Shown: in pieces, positions 11,151 to 24,760 of the stretch
Position numbering within the stretch: the stretch's first letter is position 1
Layout of the letters: each line of letters starts with the position of its first letter
Assembly (NCBI RefSeq): GCF_003711515.1
Contig: NW_021167082.1
Coordinates: 1-64,000 of the forward strand
Source: Sodiomyces alkalinus F11
Lineage: Eukaryota; Ascomycota; Sordariomycetes; Glomerellales; Plectosphaerellaceae
Direction of reading: 5' to 3'
DNA length: 64,000 bases
The notes under the pieces: generated by a model
What the model was told of the DNA's origin: nothing
What the model saw: the letters and a program-made list of their open reading frames with translations, nothing else
Databases searched by the model: none
Translations under genes and position numbers: made by a program

Positions 11151-14100
11151 AGCGCTAACCTATATTACGGCGTACGACACGTTAGCGAGATCCAAAAGCA
11201 ACCATAAATTCCGAGACGATATTCTAAAGCTAAAAAAAACCCTCCCGAGCTTGCATTCAATCATAGCTAAGTTCTAGTCAAAGTTGCCTTTTAATCCTGT
11301 GTTTTGTGTCTAGGCTAACCTTCGTCGAAGGTTAGGTGTGGATTATTATAAACAGGTCTACGATACCCTATAGACGACCCATATTAGTCACAAGCAGTGC
11401 GAAATATAGTACTAAGCCCTAACTTAAGAGACGCCTAATATCTGCCGACGATTAATTTAACCGCCGATATTAGACTAGCCTAGAAAGCGACGGAGAATAA
11501 CGTTTAGTAGCACGAGGAATCCGCCTAATAAGGAAGGAATTTAAATCCATACCCAGGGCACACCTATCCGAGAAAATAATATAACCCGGTAATACTAAGT
11601 GCCTCCTTTATCATAACTCTCTCCTATCACTATTATAGATAGGGAAACACCACGCAGAACTAAAGAATACCAATCTTCGGCCACGAGCTTCTCGTCCGCT
11701 ACCGTGGATATTCTAACGTAATTTACCGAGATCGGACACACTCTAGCCCTAGGCGTCGGAATTAGAGATACTCCAGATATATATAAAGGAAGTCTACGTC
11801 GAAACCAGGCCTTACCCACGTAATCCGATACTAAAATAAGCGGACTCGATTCGCACCTTTATTCGATAAGGCGGGAGGAATACGAGGATAGAATTCGGAT
11901 TCTACGGGAAACAGAAGCTTTTACTCGGGAGTCCCGTATAAGGTCTACCGCTTCCAATAACAGGGTAAGCTCGCCTCCTACGACCGAATCTACGTCTACA
12001 CGTAGCTAGGAGTAGACCGAATTTTTTTATAGCCACTCAGGCAGGGTTTAGACAGCATAAAAGATATCGCCTCTCCACTTACTAGCTATTATAGCCGGAC
12101 AGGATTATACGGGGCAGCGTACAGAGCCTATTCTAACCCTTAGACCTATAGAACCGATCTTAGGAAGCTTAGGCAGCCCGTATAGGTTTTCGCCGTATAG
12201 TGCCGAAAATACTATATTACGATCCTAGCCTAATCTATTAGTCGGCCCGGGGGTTAAATCTATAGAGTAGCCCTCGGTAAGCGGCCACTCTAATACCTCC
12301 GGCCTTATTACTCTTCTAAAAGCTATATCGGAGGGGGATATATTTCAGGGCTAAGAGTATACCGGCAGCGCGAACTATAGTAAGGGTGCTCTACAGGGTA
12401 ACTTTAATAGTCCGAGGCGGCCGGTAGCTAGTATAGAAACTATTTTCTCTAACGACGTAGATTAGGCTTTATAGGTAAACCTCTAACCGGTTCGCGACCT
12501 CCTAACCCCCCTCTTTTACTGGCTTTATAAATAGCATCAAGATAAAGTAAATTTGACCTTTCTCCACCTTGAGATATATACCTTCTTCGAGCTTAAAGGG
12601 CTAAGACTAATTATCTATATTATAAAGGTCCCTATTACCCTCTGCTATATAAATAGTAATAATAGGCTTTATCTATTAGGGCACTAGGATAGGTATAACG
12701 GCGCTTATTCTACTATTTAGCGTAGATAGAGAGCTATATCTAAGTTAAAATACACCCCTTATTATATTAACTTTGTCGCCTCCGACCCACCGCTTAATAT
12801 CAGATTTCTTATTAGTTAGACTAGCTATTCTGTTAAATCAGCATAGACATACCATGTCTTTAATAACCCGTTTAGTTATATCCTTAAGTGTCTTAGGCGA
12901 TAACTTTATCTTGAAGAGCTTCACGTCTTTATCCTCTATATTAACTCTCTCGCCGGTTTAACTATTTACGGGTATCTCTTCCGCGGCCTTCCTGGCTAAC
13001 ACTTAGAGCGCCGAGGATACGGTGATGGGTTCTATGATATAGAGGCGCTAGTGCTGCTTATCGTGAGGGTAAAACTATAAAAGTGTATAGAGACGCTTAA
13101 AATTAACGAGCTAGTACTTGAAGCACGGTATAGTGGGATCCTAAAAGTCTGCTATGGGAGCCTGAAATATAGTAAACGCCTATTAGTGGTGTGGTTTGAA
13201 ATCGCGTAAGTTCTCGGGCTGCTAATATACAGATCTGGGTTAGGGAAACTTCTGAATAAAACTTCTGAATAACGCCGGTATCCGTAGTATCCACCTAATA
13301 GGTCACGTGCGAACTACTCTATTAGAGGCTAATAGTAGCGCCTGCGATACTCAATATCTAGGTACCGTACCGTCGAGCCCTTAGTTTAATAATATTTCGA
13401 CTAGTAATTCCGGATAGAATACACTTATATTAGTGCACGGTAGGATAGAGGGAATGAATCTTTCTGAAATATTTTGCCTTAGTTATAAAAGGAGTAGAGG
13501 TAGAATGCTAGGATAATGCCCGGCTCTCTGCAACATAATTATTCAATCTAAAGTCATAGTTTCCGTGCCCTGCATAATCTTATCTATAGAAACTATACTA
13601 CCACTTTAGCTTCCGTCTTACTTCGATATATTATCCGCGGACTCGTTTACGGGCTATTTATCTATCTAATCTAATGACGAAGGATCGTTATCCTTCTAGG
13701 AGTTTAGCTCTATAGTGGTATTCTTAGCTAGATTATTGCTATCCACAGAGTCGGCACCCTTAGTAGCGGTAGGAGGACTTTAAGAATCTTTAGGCGGGTT
13801 TTCCGTAGTCCTGGTCTTGGTTAGGCTAATAGCAGGAGCGCCGGCTCTCTCTATAGAAGTGCCGTGGTCTGCTATAATAAAGGTGCTATTAGTTTATAGG
13901 GTTAGGTATAAGCTATGCGTAAGAGATATATTAGTAAGGAGAGATAATAACTAAGGGAAATCGATTATATCCTCTTAGTCTCTCGTAGCTATACTCCGAG
14001 TTATAAATCCTTGGAAGCTATGATAAGAAATGGAGGGTTATTCTTATACCTTCTGAAAAGCACTATTAGCAAGTCGAGGTTATGCCTTCTTATGAAAACT

Positions 14101-16969
14101 AGTGTAAGCCTGCGGTAGAACTAAGATAGAATAATGTTCTGGTCACCGATATTGGTATATGAATTAGTCTGGCTGGTGGTTATAGGCTCCTCCGGAGGAA
14201 GGGCCGTTTATATACTTGATGGTTAACCCGTTAAGCAGGCAGAGACGGTCAAGAGAGCTCGCCGTACTAATTCCGCCAGGGATAAATAACGATCACCGAG
14301 CTGTTAGTGTGGCTGTCTTCTACTACACACCTTTAGGGGTATAGTTATGCCTTAATATTAGAGAGACCGGCTAGTCTTACCCTTATACACCGTGAAAAGC
14401 CCTGCCGGTAAGTTCACCGATCTGGAAGGTCTAGCAGGTATATAGCTTAACCTCTATCACGGCCGTTTATCTCTCCGTTTAGCTAACTGCCCTTAGATTA
14501 TTAAGGCTGAATAGTTGGTTAGGGGTTGACTATGACTTGTATGTATAGTGCTTGAGTACCGGAATAGCCTCCGCGAATAAACTTCCTCCTCCCTAGATAA
14601 GGCGAGCACGGGGTATAAGCTAGACCGCTGCTAACCCCTAAGACGCCTTGACTCCTCGAGTATTAGCTTAAGCCCGGTAAGATCTAGGCCGCGTTATATA
14701 GATATTAGCTAGTATATTTGCCTGAGCGCTTTAGGTGCTCTTCTAGGTGGCCGGCTATACGGCGATAAGGCGGACGATAAAGATTATAAATCTATGATCC
14801 TTAAAGTAAATACGGCGGAGGGCTAAGCTAGCGATATTGGATTATAAAACTATAATCCCTGGAGGTATAGTAGATCCGGTGTTTAAGAACTTAGAAGGAG
14901 CGATAGGGCGAATAATAGGCAGCACGAAGTATAGTCTTACTGATAATGCAGGTCCCGTATCGAGGAACTAACCCCTAAGAGCTTACCTTCCGGAGAATCA
15001 CACTAACGTGCTATCTTCCTAAATCGAGCTAGTTCGGTCGAGCATAAGTAATATCGAGAATAGATATAAGGTGGCTTATAATATAGGAGCAGGCCTATGC
15101 GAAGCTAGATATTTATTTGGACGTATAAGAGAAAACTCGGATTTCGGAATATTTAGATTTAATGAATTTATCGTAAGTGTAACTATATATGCAAAACGCA
15201 CCCTTAAGGCTTTGCGTCTTTCTTTGGCTTTAGTCTAAGTGGGGAAAAAGTTACTAAACCCCTCCTTAAATAGTAGCATATATACTCTTACTAAGTCGTT
15301 ATCGTCCCTAAATCCGCTCTATAGAGTCGACTGCATCACCTTCTATAGAAGACCCGTAGAAGGCTATATCAGAAAATGGGTTTTTCGTCGCTTAGGATCC
15401 GCTCCTAGGGTAAAATATTAGGCAAATAGACGAGGATACTACTCCTTTTGTATTAGCTAGTGGTTTATAGTTTTACAAAGCTAATATCCTAGATAACCCG
15501 GTTAATCAGAGATACCGGTTTCGTGAGACTTATCTCTAACTTAATAGCAAATTCAACCGATTCTCCGGTTTTACTTTGACTCCCCTGCACTAGGCCTTTA
15601 CAGATCTATCGGCGCTAAACCTCCCGGTATCTATATATTCAGGAGTAATCCGAATTCCTATATAAGAGTACTTATCGTCTAGCTATAGAGTATCGGGTTA
15701 AGAGGAATATTTTGGGAAGCTTTATATAAATAGTGGTTAGACACTATCGAGGCGGATAATTCTCTTTTACGGGTTCCTCCCGCTTATATCCGTTAGCTCG
15801 GCCTCGAACCTATTCCCGTCTATTTCGAGTAAGGAGGATTATATATTTCGGAGGATTATATATTTCGTTCCTCCCTATATTAATCGGCTATCACGGATAG
15901 CAGCGTCGCTTTTAACGACCGAACCGCGTTCTTAGTCTAATAAGGCACTTTAACCACGGTTATATTTAGGAATAACGAGGTAGTTAAGGGATAGAGTCCA
16001 ATAAAACTGCCTAAGTCGCTTAAAGCATTAGTTACTAATATTATAGAGAGCACGATTATTTGGATGAATATCGGTCTAAATAAGCCTATATACTGCCGGT
16101 CCCTTTACCCGCCTGCCCACCCCCTGTGTATGGCATAATGCTATTAGAAATACTGTTAAGTTAATTAACCCCTGGATAAGATTTATACGGTGCGTTAGAG
16201 GAGAAGGAATATATCAGAGGCTATTTTATATAGTAGAAGGGTGGAATTATGATACTATGGAAGATTAGTGCCTGGATACTAGGTAAGATTAAATTTATAT
16301 CCGAGAAGCAGCCCGTTAACGTTATAGACCTATTAAGTACGGCCCGAGAATAATACCGATAATATCGGCTCGGTGTCGACTAATAAATCGCTTTAAGATA
16401 TAGCTATGCAAAATATTAGAAGACCTGGAAGCGATATCAGGAATAGAGTATTACCCGGTAAATGGTTTTTAGCCTGAAGCACTTAATTTAAGCTGTTATC
16501 TATAGCTACTATATATCTCTTAGTCGCTCGATCTAATACTAAGTATATATTCTCTAGAAGTGGTTACTTTATGGTGCCCTCTCGGTCCTCCGAAAGACTT
16601 TCCCGTCGAGTAAGTATTATATTTAGCTTCTGGTTAGTATAGGCCCGTAGTTAGGCGTACTGCTCCTTCCTATAGAAATCTCTGGCTTTAGTGCTCCGCT
16701 GCTTTTTAGCTCTGTATTTATACCTTATATATTTTCTTACTCGGGAAAACAAGGCACGGCAGAAGATATAAATCTCGTAGCATTAAACGTCTATATATAT
16801 AACGTTAGTGCTGCCTTAAGAGAGGAATAGGAAAGGAATACGTGTTTAGTCATACACTATTAGACCCCGCCTTATCTTGAACTGCCTTTTCCGGCGGTAT
16901 TTTAGGTAGGGATATTAATGCCTGGCTTAGTACGTTCCCCCTCTCTTAGATAAACCGACACCACCCCGC

Positions 16970-17055
16970 CTATTATTATCGTTGTCATTATTATCGTCGT
17001 CGTTATCGCTATTATCGTCGTCGTCGTTATTATCGTTATACTCGTCCCTATCTTC
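16970..17055. repeat. Imperfect ATT/GTC trinucleotide tract
   Basis: Runs of tta, tcg, gtc and gtt codon-like triplets form a low-complexity tract. On the minus strand it would encode an Asp/Asn-rich acidic stretch, so it may be a remnant of a coding repeat in a decayed gene. Confidence 0.5.
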
Positions 17056-18909
17056 GTCGATACCCCTATCTCCTAGATAGAGTCGTGGTAAATATACTAC
17101 GACTTATAGCTATCTAACTGGCAGTTATTACATTTCTAGCTATAGAATCGTTAGGAAGGTCTCTTATAGGCTGGGAACACTAACCTGGAAAGCTCCGATA
17201 TAGCTACGTAATGCTTTGGTTATAGTGAACTGCTTAAAATAAGTCTAGCACTAAAGCTTCTCGTTAATATTACCCGCCGTCTTACTTAACTCGAATCGTA
17301 TCTAGTACTACTATCGGTCGCTCGTTATAGTTAGCCTATAGGATTCGTAAGGAAAGGAGAAATAAGAACTCGATTACTCGCGTGGAGACTTTAGGAAAGG
17401 TGTGGGGAACCGCGTAGAGCTTAATTAGGTGGAAAGCTACGCTAATATATCGAAGTAGAGCCGAGGGTTACTATAAAGAGGATATAAGATAGTTATAAGT
17501 AATCCTATATACTAGTTTTAAGTGTATTACTCGAAATATCTAACCTCGAAAATCACGCTTTTAGCTGAATTTTCTCGTATAGGGCTCCGGGCCCGCCTAG
17601 AGTATTTCGAATAAGATAACTAAATATCGAGAATACGGCGGAACTAGTCGCGTAGGCTAATACGTTATTATAAAGTATAGCGGCGATAGCGAAGAAAGGG
17701 CAGATTCTGCTTAGTGCAGCGCGTAGCATATTATAACCTAGAGTGATAACCGATTTAGTAAACTTTTTATACGGTATTCACTCTACCGATACACCATTCA
17801 TTCCAAGAAGACGACTAATGAACCCTTAGACCGAGTATAGAAGATATAAGCGTGCTAGTCCGAACCTATTATTAAAACTGGCAGTTCGGGAATTCTCTGC
17901 TATCTTACCGGTATACGGTGGGGAGTTCAGGCTTAATATAGGATTATGATACATAACGGGCTTACGTCGGGGAGGATTAGTTGACTAGAATGGATATATT
18001 AGTATTAGCTTTATACTCTACTTCTCTAATATCTTACGCTTCGGTAGCAGACGTACTAAGACCCCGCCGAACTTAACACTAACTATCATAGGCGGTGAGA
18101 GTGTATAGGTGCTAAAGAATTATTTATATGGGCGGCAGGATATAAGGCGACTCTTCTTAATTGGCTATGGTAGCCTGCGTGGTGGCTGCTCGGCTAGGCT
18201 ATAAACGATAATTATAGGTGGGCCGCTATAGCTTCGTTAGCCTTAATGGTTTCGCTATCTCGTCCTAAATCGTATAGGGTAGGGCACTTAAAGGAACGAC
18301 GCGCTAGATATAGGCAGGGTAAATTAAGTCGGCTAAATAGCCCTGCTAGTTAAGATATATGCAGTAACTCACGTCTATTAGATTATAAGACTATAGCGCA
18401 GGAATAGGTATTTATAAGTGTATAATATAACGAAGGAAGTATCCTATTACTTATACGCGACCGTAATTAGAAAGGAAAACGAAAATATTATCCTTTTATA
18501 GCCGCTAACGGGGATATAGTCTTATAAAGTAAGGTTTATTAATGCCTACCACTAATTAGACGTCGGGATACTAAAATCGTGTATAAACGAGGTAGTATAC
18601 TCCTAACTATAACCGCCCCACTTCGTCCTGCATCTAGCGAGCTACCCCTAGCCTCTTAACTCCCTAACCTTCCCTTATATCCCTAACGTGTCCTTATTTC
18701 CCTTAACCTCCACCTATATTTCTCTAGTATCCCCCTTAGGCTTCTATATCGCTATACCCTACTCTAGTCTTAACGTTTCTATTATAATATCACCAGTATT
18801 ACGTCGTATCTACGCGATCGCGGAAGAGCTAAATCAGCGTCGGATTATTCTGACCGTACGTCGAAGAGATTTAGAAGAACGCCTGGTTATAGCCTTTAAG
18901 CCACTAGGC

Positions 18910-19290
18910 CGCTAACCACGCCGCGATATACCCCGTCCAAAGCAAGATATTAAGCGGCGCTCTACACAGAGGAAGGCCTAAAGAGTGTATTTAGAGGTTC
19001 TCGATAAGGATCTTTATATTTTCCTCCCTTTGATCCTCGCTATATCGCTAAGAGCTTACGGGTCCTTCGATCTCTATGGCTTTCGTCAGTATCGCTAAAA
19101 ACTACACAGAACCCTCCTAAGCCATAGTGCTAGATTAATACTCGAAGAGATAGCAATAAGACTAGATATTAAGCAAAACCCTGACTTTAAAAGACTGATA
19201 GCGTCGCTATTTTCAGAAGGTTATACTACTTTTCTTTATTCACCAGGGTAAAGTTAATAGTCAGGAAAGTTTCTTAACGGACACCCGAAC
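18910..19290 (+). pseudogene. Decayed ORF, unknown
   Basis: A plus frame reads for over 100 codons with a basic N-terminal part and a longer mixed helical part, broken only by TAA or TAG. An intact 75-codon open run on the same strand (18688-18915) lies just upstream. No motif is recognised. Confidence 0.35.
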
Positions 19291-20654
19291 CGATTACTAT
19301 AGCGGATAACGACTACTAGGTATATCGCGTAGCCGACTTGAATACCGTTTATAATATCTTCGGTAATCAAATATATAATAAGATTAAAATTAGGCTAAGA
19401 CGCATTTATAAGAAAGCGATAAGTCTAACTTACCAGATAATAAAATTATAAGGATAAACTTCCCTAAAGAGGGTTTTTAGGATACCTTAGTCTGGTTAGA
19501 CGTAGGATTCGCCACCGAAATCGCCCAGATCTTATTTCCGTAGTTAAAGCTCCCGCTTCTGTTAAGCGAATCTTTAGACGACTATCTAGCACGGGTATCG
19601 GATTCTTTAACGGTTAATAGCAGTTAGGAAAGCGAAATAAGCGAGACGAGACTAGAAGAAGACTATGTATTTTTCTCTCTTATAGGAGCGATTATCTCGG
19701 CTCTTATCTTGATCTTTAACCCCTGCGTTTGCGATAGGATCGAAAAGAGCTATCTACGATTATAGGAAAAAGAATATATGCTTTAAGAAATAACGGATTA
19801 TATTATGATAAAAATATATCGTAAGTAACCTCACCACGGGACGATATATTTACGTGTTAGATTTAGTGTATAGTTTAATATAACGAATAGCTTATATACC
19901 GGGTAGGTATCTCTTACTAGGATTATCCCGACCTTAACTTCCCTCTAACGATATATATACCTACTCGCGCGGGAATATCTATTTCCCTATTTCTCTGTAT
20001 AGACTAAATTATCTCGCCGTTTTCGTTTTAAAAGGCAATATTCTCGTATTTAAAGAAGCAGAACTTCCTCTTATAATTTTCCGCTATAATATAATTAATA
20101 GCATACTTCTTATAATCCTGGAAGAACTCCGGCGACCGTGTAAGGTATTTCTATCAGTCACTATAAGACTAATTAGAATCAGATTATATACGAAATAAGT
20201 TTAATAGGCCTTACTAGAATTTCCGCTATTACTACTATCGGATTTTTTATCTCTTATTCGGTTATTATAGTAAAGACTATAGTAATTCGACACCTCGTAC
20301 GCACTGGAATTCTGGCTTAAGTGACACTTCGGAGATTTATAATTCGGAGGTTTAGCGAACGGTATCTATCCTACGTTAGCTAGTAATAAATTTCGGGAGT
20401 AGAGGGGATACTACTATAACTCTTATAAATATCGTTACGTTAGGAGTTTATTCGAGGGCTTCGTAAAGTGGAATAAAGAATGACTATATTATAAGTGGTA
20501 ACCGTTAGGCTCTGAGGTAATATCCTAACCGTGGCTGACTAGCTATAAACTAAGCTATATAAGCTATATCAAGACGTTTACGGTATATACTTGTTAGAGT
20601 ATACCACGAGACACCTCCACGGTGTAATTTCGTGAGTCATAAGACCTAGAGTCC

Positions 20655-20920
20655 TCTAGAGTCTCCCTCCTTCCTGCTCCCATAATATCCCATAATATCC
20701 CACAATATCCTTCAATATTCCACAACATCCGAAAATATCCGACAATATCCTACAATATCCATCAACATCCACAACGTCCACAACATCCACAACGTCCACA
20801 ACATCCACAACGTCCACAACATCCACAACGTCCACAACNNNNNNNNNNNNNNNTCCACAACGTCCACAACATCCACAACGTCCACAACATCCACAACGTC
20901 CACAACATCCATAACGTCCA
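20655..20920. repeat. 9-bp minisatellite
   Basis: The array is built on the 9-mer tccacaacg alternating with tccacaaca, giving an 18-bp higher-order unit. The left part (about 20680-20770) is made of diverged versions such as acaatatcc, and the right part is nearly uniform. A run of Ns interrupts it, so the true length is unknown. On the minus strand it reads as a Val-Asp repeat, which is an artefact of the repeat. Confidence 0.9.
20839..20853. other. Assembly gap of 15 N
   Basis: Fifteen Ns lie inside the uniform part of the minisatellite, so the repeat was probably collapsed or not spanned during assembly. Confidence 0.98.
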
Positions 20921-22309
20921 AACTTAGTCTTTCCTAATTAGCGTTTCAAGTCGAATCTTAACAGCCTTTTATTTCCTAGAACCCTGGTATTAGTCTAACA
21001 GAATTAATTATAGGTTATTTTTCAGCCGCATAGGTGTTGATGTATTGCTCGTCACAATGTGCCAGCCCTGTCAGTGCAATACGGGTGTCTTTATCATATC
21101 CCATTAGGAAGTCTACGTGCCTCACCTAAGGCCCAGTCGCTAACATAGAAGGGTAAACCGATAAGCATATACTATAGTATTAATCTAATCTTAATAGAGA
21201 AATAATATAAGCCCGGCGTATATAGGTTATCGTGATCCTAGCCTACTCGGCCGCCCTAGTCTAATAGCCTCGTTATGCTAATAAAGCATGGGAGCTGGGT
21301 AGCTGGCTTAGAACTCTCCGGTATAACAGAGCTTCTGTATAACTAATGCCCTTGAACAATAGCTGTAAGTTAAGGCTAAGGGAACGGAGTCGTCTCAGCC
21401 ACGCTATAACTAACTAAGCCTTTTAGGATTCGACGAAGGAACTACATAGACGGGCTCCGAACGTGTTTATAGTGCACTAGTCATAATATAGTCCAGAGCA
21501 GAAAGACGGGATCAGGTCTCTCCAGTCCTATACCGAGAAGGAAATAATCTAGGGATAGCTAGATATATCATTACATCGTATTCATACCATTCCTAACTAT
21601 TCTATGAGGACGTCTAGCCATCTTAAGAGATATATAATTACTCTTAATTCTTATTCGGTATTATATACAACGCGGCCTAGGTCTTTCCGGGTTCGATTAA
21701 GATAAACTATAAGATAAATTTCTAACGTAGGGTTAATAGCGATATCAAATCCCTGGGCCTATAAGATCTCTTCGCTTATCGCGGGGAGAAGCTATAGAGT
21801 CCCGGACTTATTCGCGGAGGCTATACCGAAAAGGCTATATATATAAGTCATGGAGCTAGGTCCTGACCAACTGCTTATTCTCTACCGCTTATCTTAACGA
21901 ACTATACCGTTAGAGAGTAGTTAGCTAAGCTCCCAAGCCTAGCGAGAAACGGCCGCGATAGTAGCTAAGCGGTATACAGACTAGACCTCGATTTAACTAA
22001 AAAAAAGGGCAGTAGGGGTTGCTCCCGGTCGGTTTATTACGTGGTTATTATTATACGACTGCAACCCGGCCGGGGATATCTTGTCTATGCTAAAGCTTAC
22101 TACGTCCAGGGGTCGATAAGGCACGAGACATTCAGCAACTACCCAGATTTTTTAACCTTATCCGGAGAGTTAATAGATATTAAAACCCCTCCCTTTTACC
22201 GTTAAGTTCAGGATCTATCGCAGCTATAAGCCATCTCTTCTTTACCTATTTTTTCTTATACGTTCCAGACAAACATTATATCGACTAGTAAGCCTATCCA
22301 GTTCCTTTC

Positions 22310-23720
22310 GTGGAATCCTAGCAGCCACTAACTATCCAGATTATAGATAATATCCAGTATAAAGCGTATCAGCCCGGCTAGGGCAATATACCTAAGCTTT
22401 CTTATAATTACCTAACCGAAGTAACTAATAAGGGCAAAGACATAGCGCGCTTATATACCCTCTTAGAGAATAAAGGTATTTATACCACCCTTATAACTCC
22501 ACCCCGACTTAACCTCGCTATTATTACTAGCGACTTAGGAACGGACTATTACGATAAGAGCGCTATTAGCGACGATAATAACTCTTCTGACTAGGAAGAC
22601 TATATTAACGATACTAACTAGACGAGTATAGACGATAAGACTATATTCTAACGTGTTAACTCTAAGACTAGCTTAACCTCACGTCGCTCTCTAATCACTC
22701 TTATACTAGAGTAAATTAAGGGTGCTACGAGGTATAATAATACTGCTTCGTAGTCGATATTAGCTACTCGGTTTAACCAGGGCTCTAGTTTAGGGGTTTC
22801 CCCTAATAACTCGGATAAGGCTACCCTAACGATAAAGCGAGGTGTTTGACCTTTATCTTTTAAGCCTATTAATAATATCCCTCGCTCCACGGCCTAACCT
22901 ATTCTGGCTATTACGGGCTATAGCTAATACTCTCCTCGCACTACTTACCGTAATATTAGTTTAACTAAGTTAACTAAATCGCTTCGCTATAACCTGCTTT
23001 AGGAGCGCTAGTAGAAGTCGTTTACGGCCGATACCGTGCTTAATCGCCGATATATTTCGCACGATAAAGTTAACCTTAAGCAGTATCCCGAGAAGGCCTA
23101 TATAGATAATAACTCAGCTATTAATCGATTTTTAGAGGACCTTAACTCACGGAGTTATTATTCTAAGGGCTAGTAGGATAAACAGATACTCTTTAGATAC
23201 GTTATATATATTATTAGCAGATAGTCTGGAAGCATGCCCTAGCTAACCGTTTACCGGAATCAATACGCTGCACACGAAGTTATTTCCTATTAATATCTTT
23301 AAACCGTGCTTCTTAAGTTTTCTCACACGATTATCTTTCCAGCTTTATATATATAAATCTGCTATGCTTATTATATAACTAGACATTTTTTCGCTCTTGC
23401 CCTTTTAATACTACCTACGATAAGGTACCCTGACAGAATATAACGCTACGCAGAACTTCTTTTAACCGCGGCGGTAACGCAGATATACTATTATATATTA
23501 GAGGCCGGACTAGAATATAGCTACTTAATGAATAGTGGCTTATTCGTATTTCTTAAGATCGACTAGGATAACCTAAAGGAGTTATTTTATTATCTAGCCT
23601 ATCCTGAATATAAGGTTAAAGCTAATCATGATCCTACCTAGAGTAACGCTGTCTATAGGTACTTGCATTTACTCCTCTCGCCCTCTAGACGACCCAGCAC
23701 GATAACGATAAGCGGAATAC
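22310..23720 (+). pseudogene. RIP-killed fungal hypothetical protein
   Basis: One plus frame can be followed for about 470 codons. Its stops are TAG and TAA apart from one TGA near 22848. The centre carries a Ser/Thr/Asp-rich linker (about 22510-22960). The C-terminal part (about 23450-23640) has the pattern I associate with a large family of repetitive fungal hypothetical proteins often found near small kinase genes: an Ala-rich helix, an 'LEAGLEYSY'-like stretch, then a 'FVFLKID' strand. The assignment is from memory of the pattern and unverified. It is oriented tail to tail with the kinase relic that follows. Confidence 0.45.
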
Positions 23721-23969
23721 GGCGATAATAATAAGTAAGCAGTGGAAGGTTGATTTCGAGTCTATGGTTAACGAAGACGCACGGGTTGGATTATACGGGA
23801 CGAAGAAGTATATCCGGCGTAGGAGTCCTTAAGCTAACACGTTCTGAGGGAAATATACGGAGGCGTTTTAGAACGTTATGGGTGCTATGTACCTAGAACG
23901 ATATAACTTCGAGATACGAGCTACTAACGCCCTTAATAGAGGAGTATTTATCGTGTCGGGCCGCGCACT

Positions 23970-24760
23970 TATTTACCGTACTAAGCCTATTCACTAAAGC
24001 CTTGCTATTATCGTAGCTACCTTCCTAGTATATCCTGATAACGTGCCCTAGGCTGCCTAGAGAGGTGATATCGGGAAATTCTTTATTCCGATATAGTGCA
24101 CGGATATTAGCCTCGCCTAATATAGTATACGGCTTTTCCCCGGTTATAATTTCGTATATCGCAGAGCCAAACGCGAAAAGATCTCCTTATACTAATAATA
24201 GGTTCCCTGGGTATTTATAGCTAGAAGTGACCGAGACGAGGAGCGGTAATAAATCAATTAACGATCCTGCAAAATCGGCAAGCTTAGCGTTTAGTCTATC
24301 GTCTAAAAAAATGTTTATAGTCGTAAGATCCCCGTGAATAATACCGACGTTATATATAAAATCAAGAGTATCGGTAACCTGGATTATCTAATATAGATAG
24401 AGTTCCGGACTTATATTCTGTCCTTGGATAAAGGACTGCAAGTTATAGTTCGAGGTATATACGAGACGAATTCCGTTCCTATAAATATCGCCGTGGTATA
24501 ATAGTACGCCCTAGTATCCCCCTAGTTTAGTAAACATCTCGTAAATCTATTATTCTCTCCGGATAGGGGGGCGGGACTCTTCGTCTAAGGGTGTTTTAAT
24601 AATAGTCTATATAGGCGTATTAAGAATAATAAGACCAGTACTTCCCTAAGCTATAAAATCCTTAAGCCTAAAACCCGGAGGGTACTGGATATTATCGAGC
24701 GGTATCGCGGCGGTAGTATTAGTTCGGGGATCAGAGTAGCTAGAATCGTCGTAAAGCGTT
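23970..24760 (-). pseudogene. RIP-killed protein kinase-like gene
   Basis: On the minus strand a frame broken only by TAG or TAA carries kinase landmarks in order. These are a glycine-loop-like segment (GSTGLI, about 24630-24650), a VIK-type lysine strand near 24595-24605, the catalytic loop HGDLTTINIF (about 24310-24340), the DFA-type magnesium site in LADFAG (24266-24285), and the later FAFGSAIYEIITGEKP segment (about 24130-24180). The loop has HGD in place of HRD, and DFA in place of DFG, as in a class of small fungal kinases. The length matches a compact kinase domain. The start is not defined. Confidence 0.65.

Noticed and set aside
20655..20920. CRISPR array
   Set aside because: There are no unique spacers; units are contiguous 9-mers in a eukaryotic genome.
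20712..20921. Minus-strand Val-Asp repeat ORF
   Set aside because: It is the translation of the 9-bp minisatellite and spans the assembly gap.
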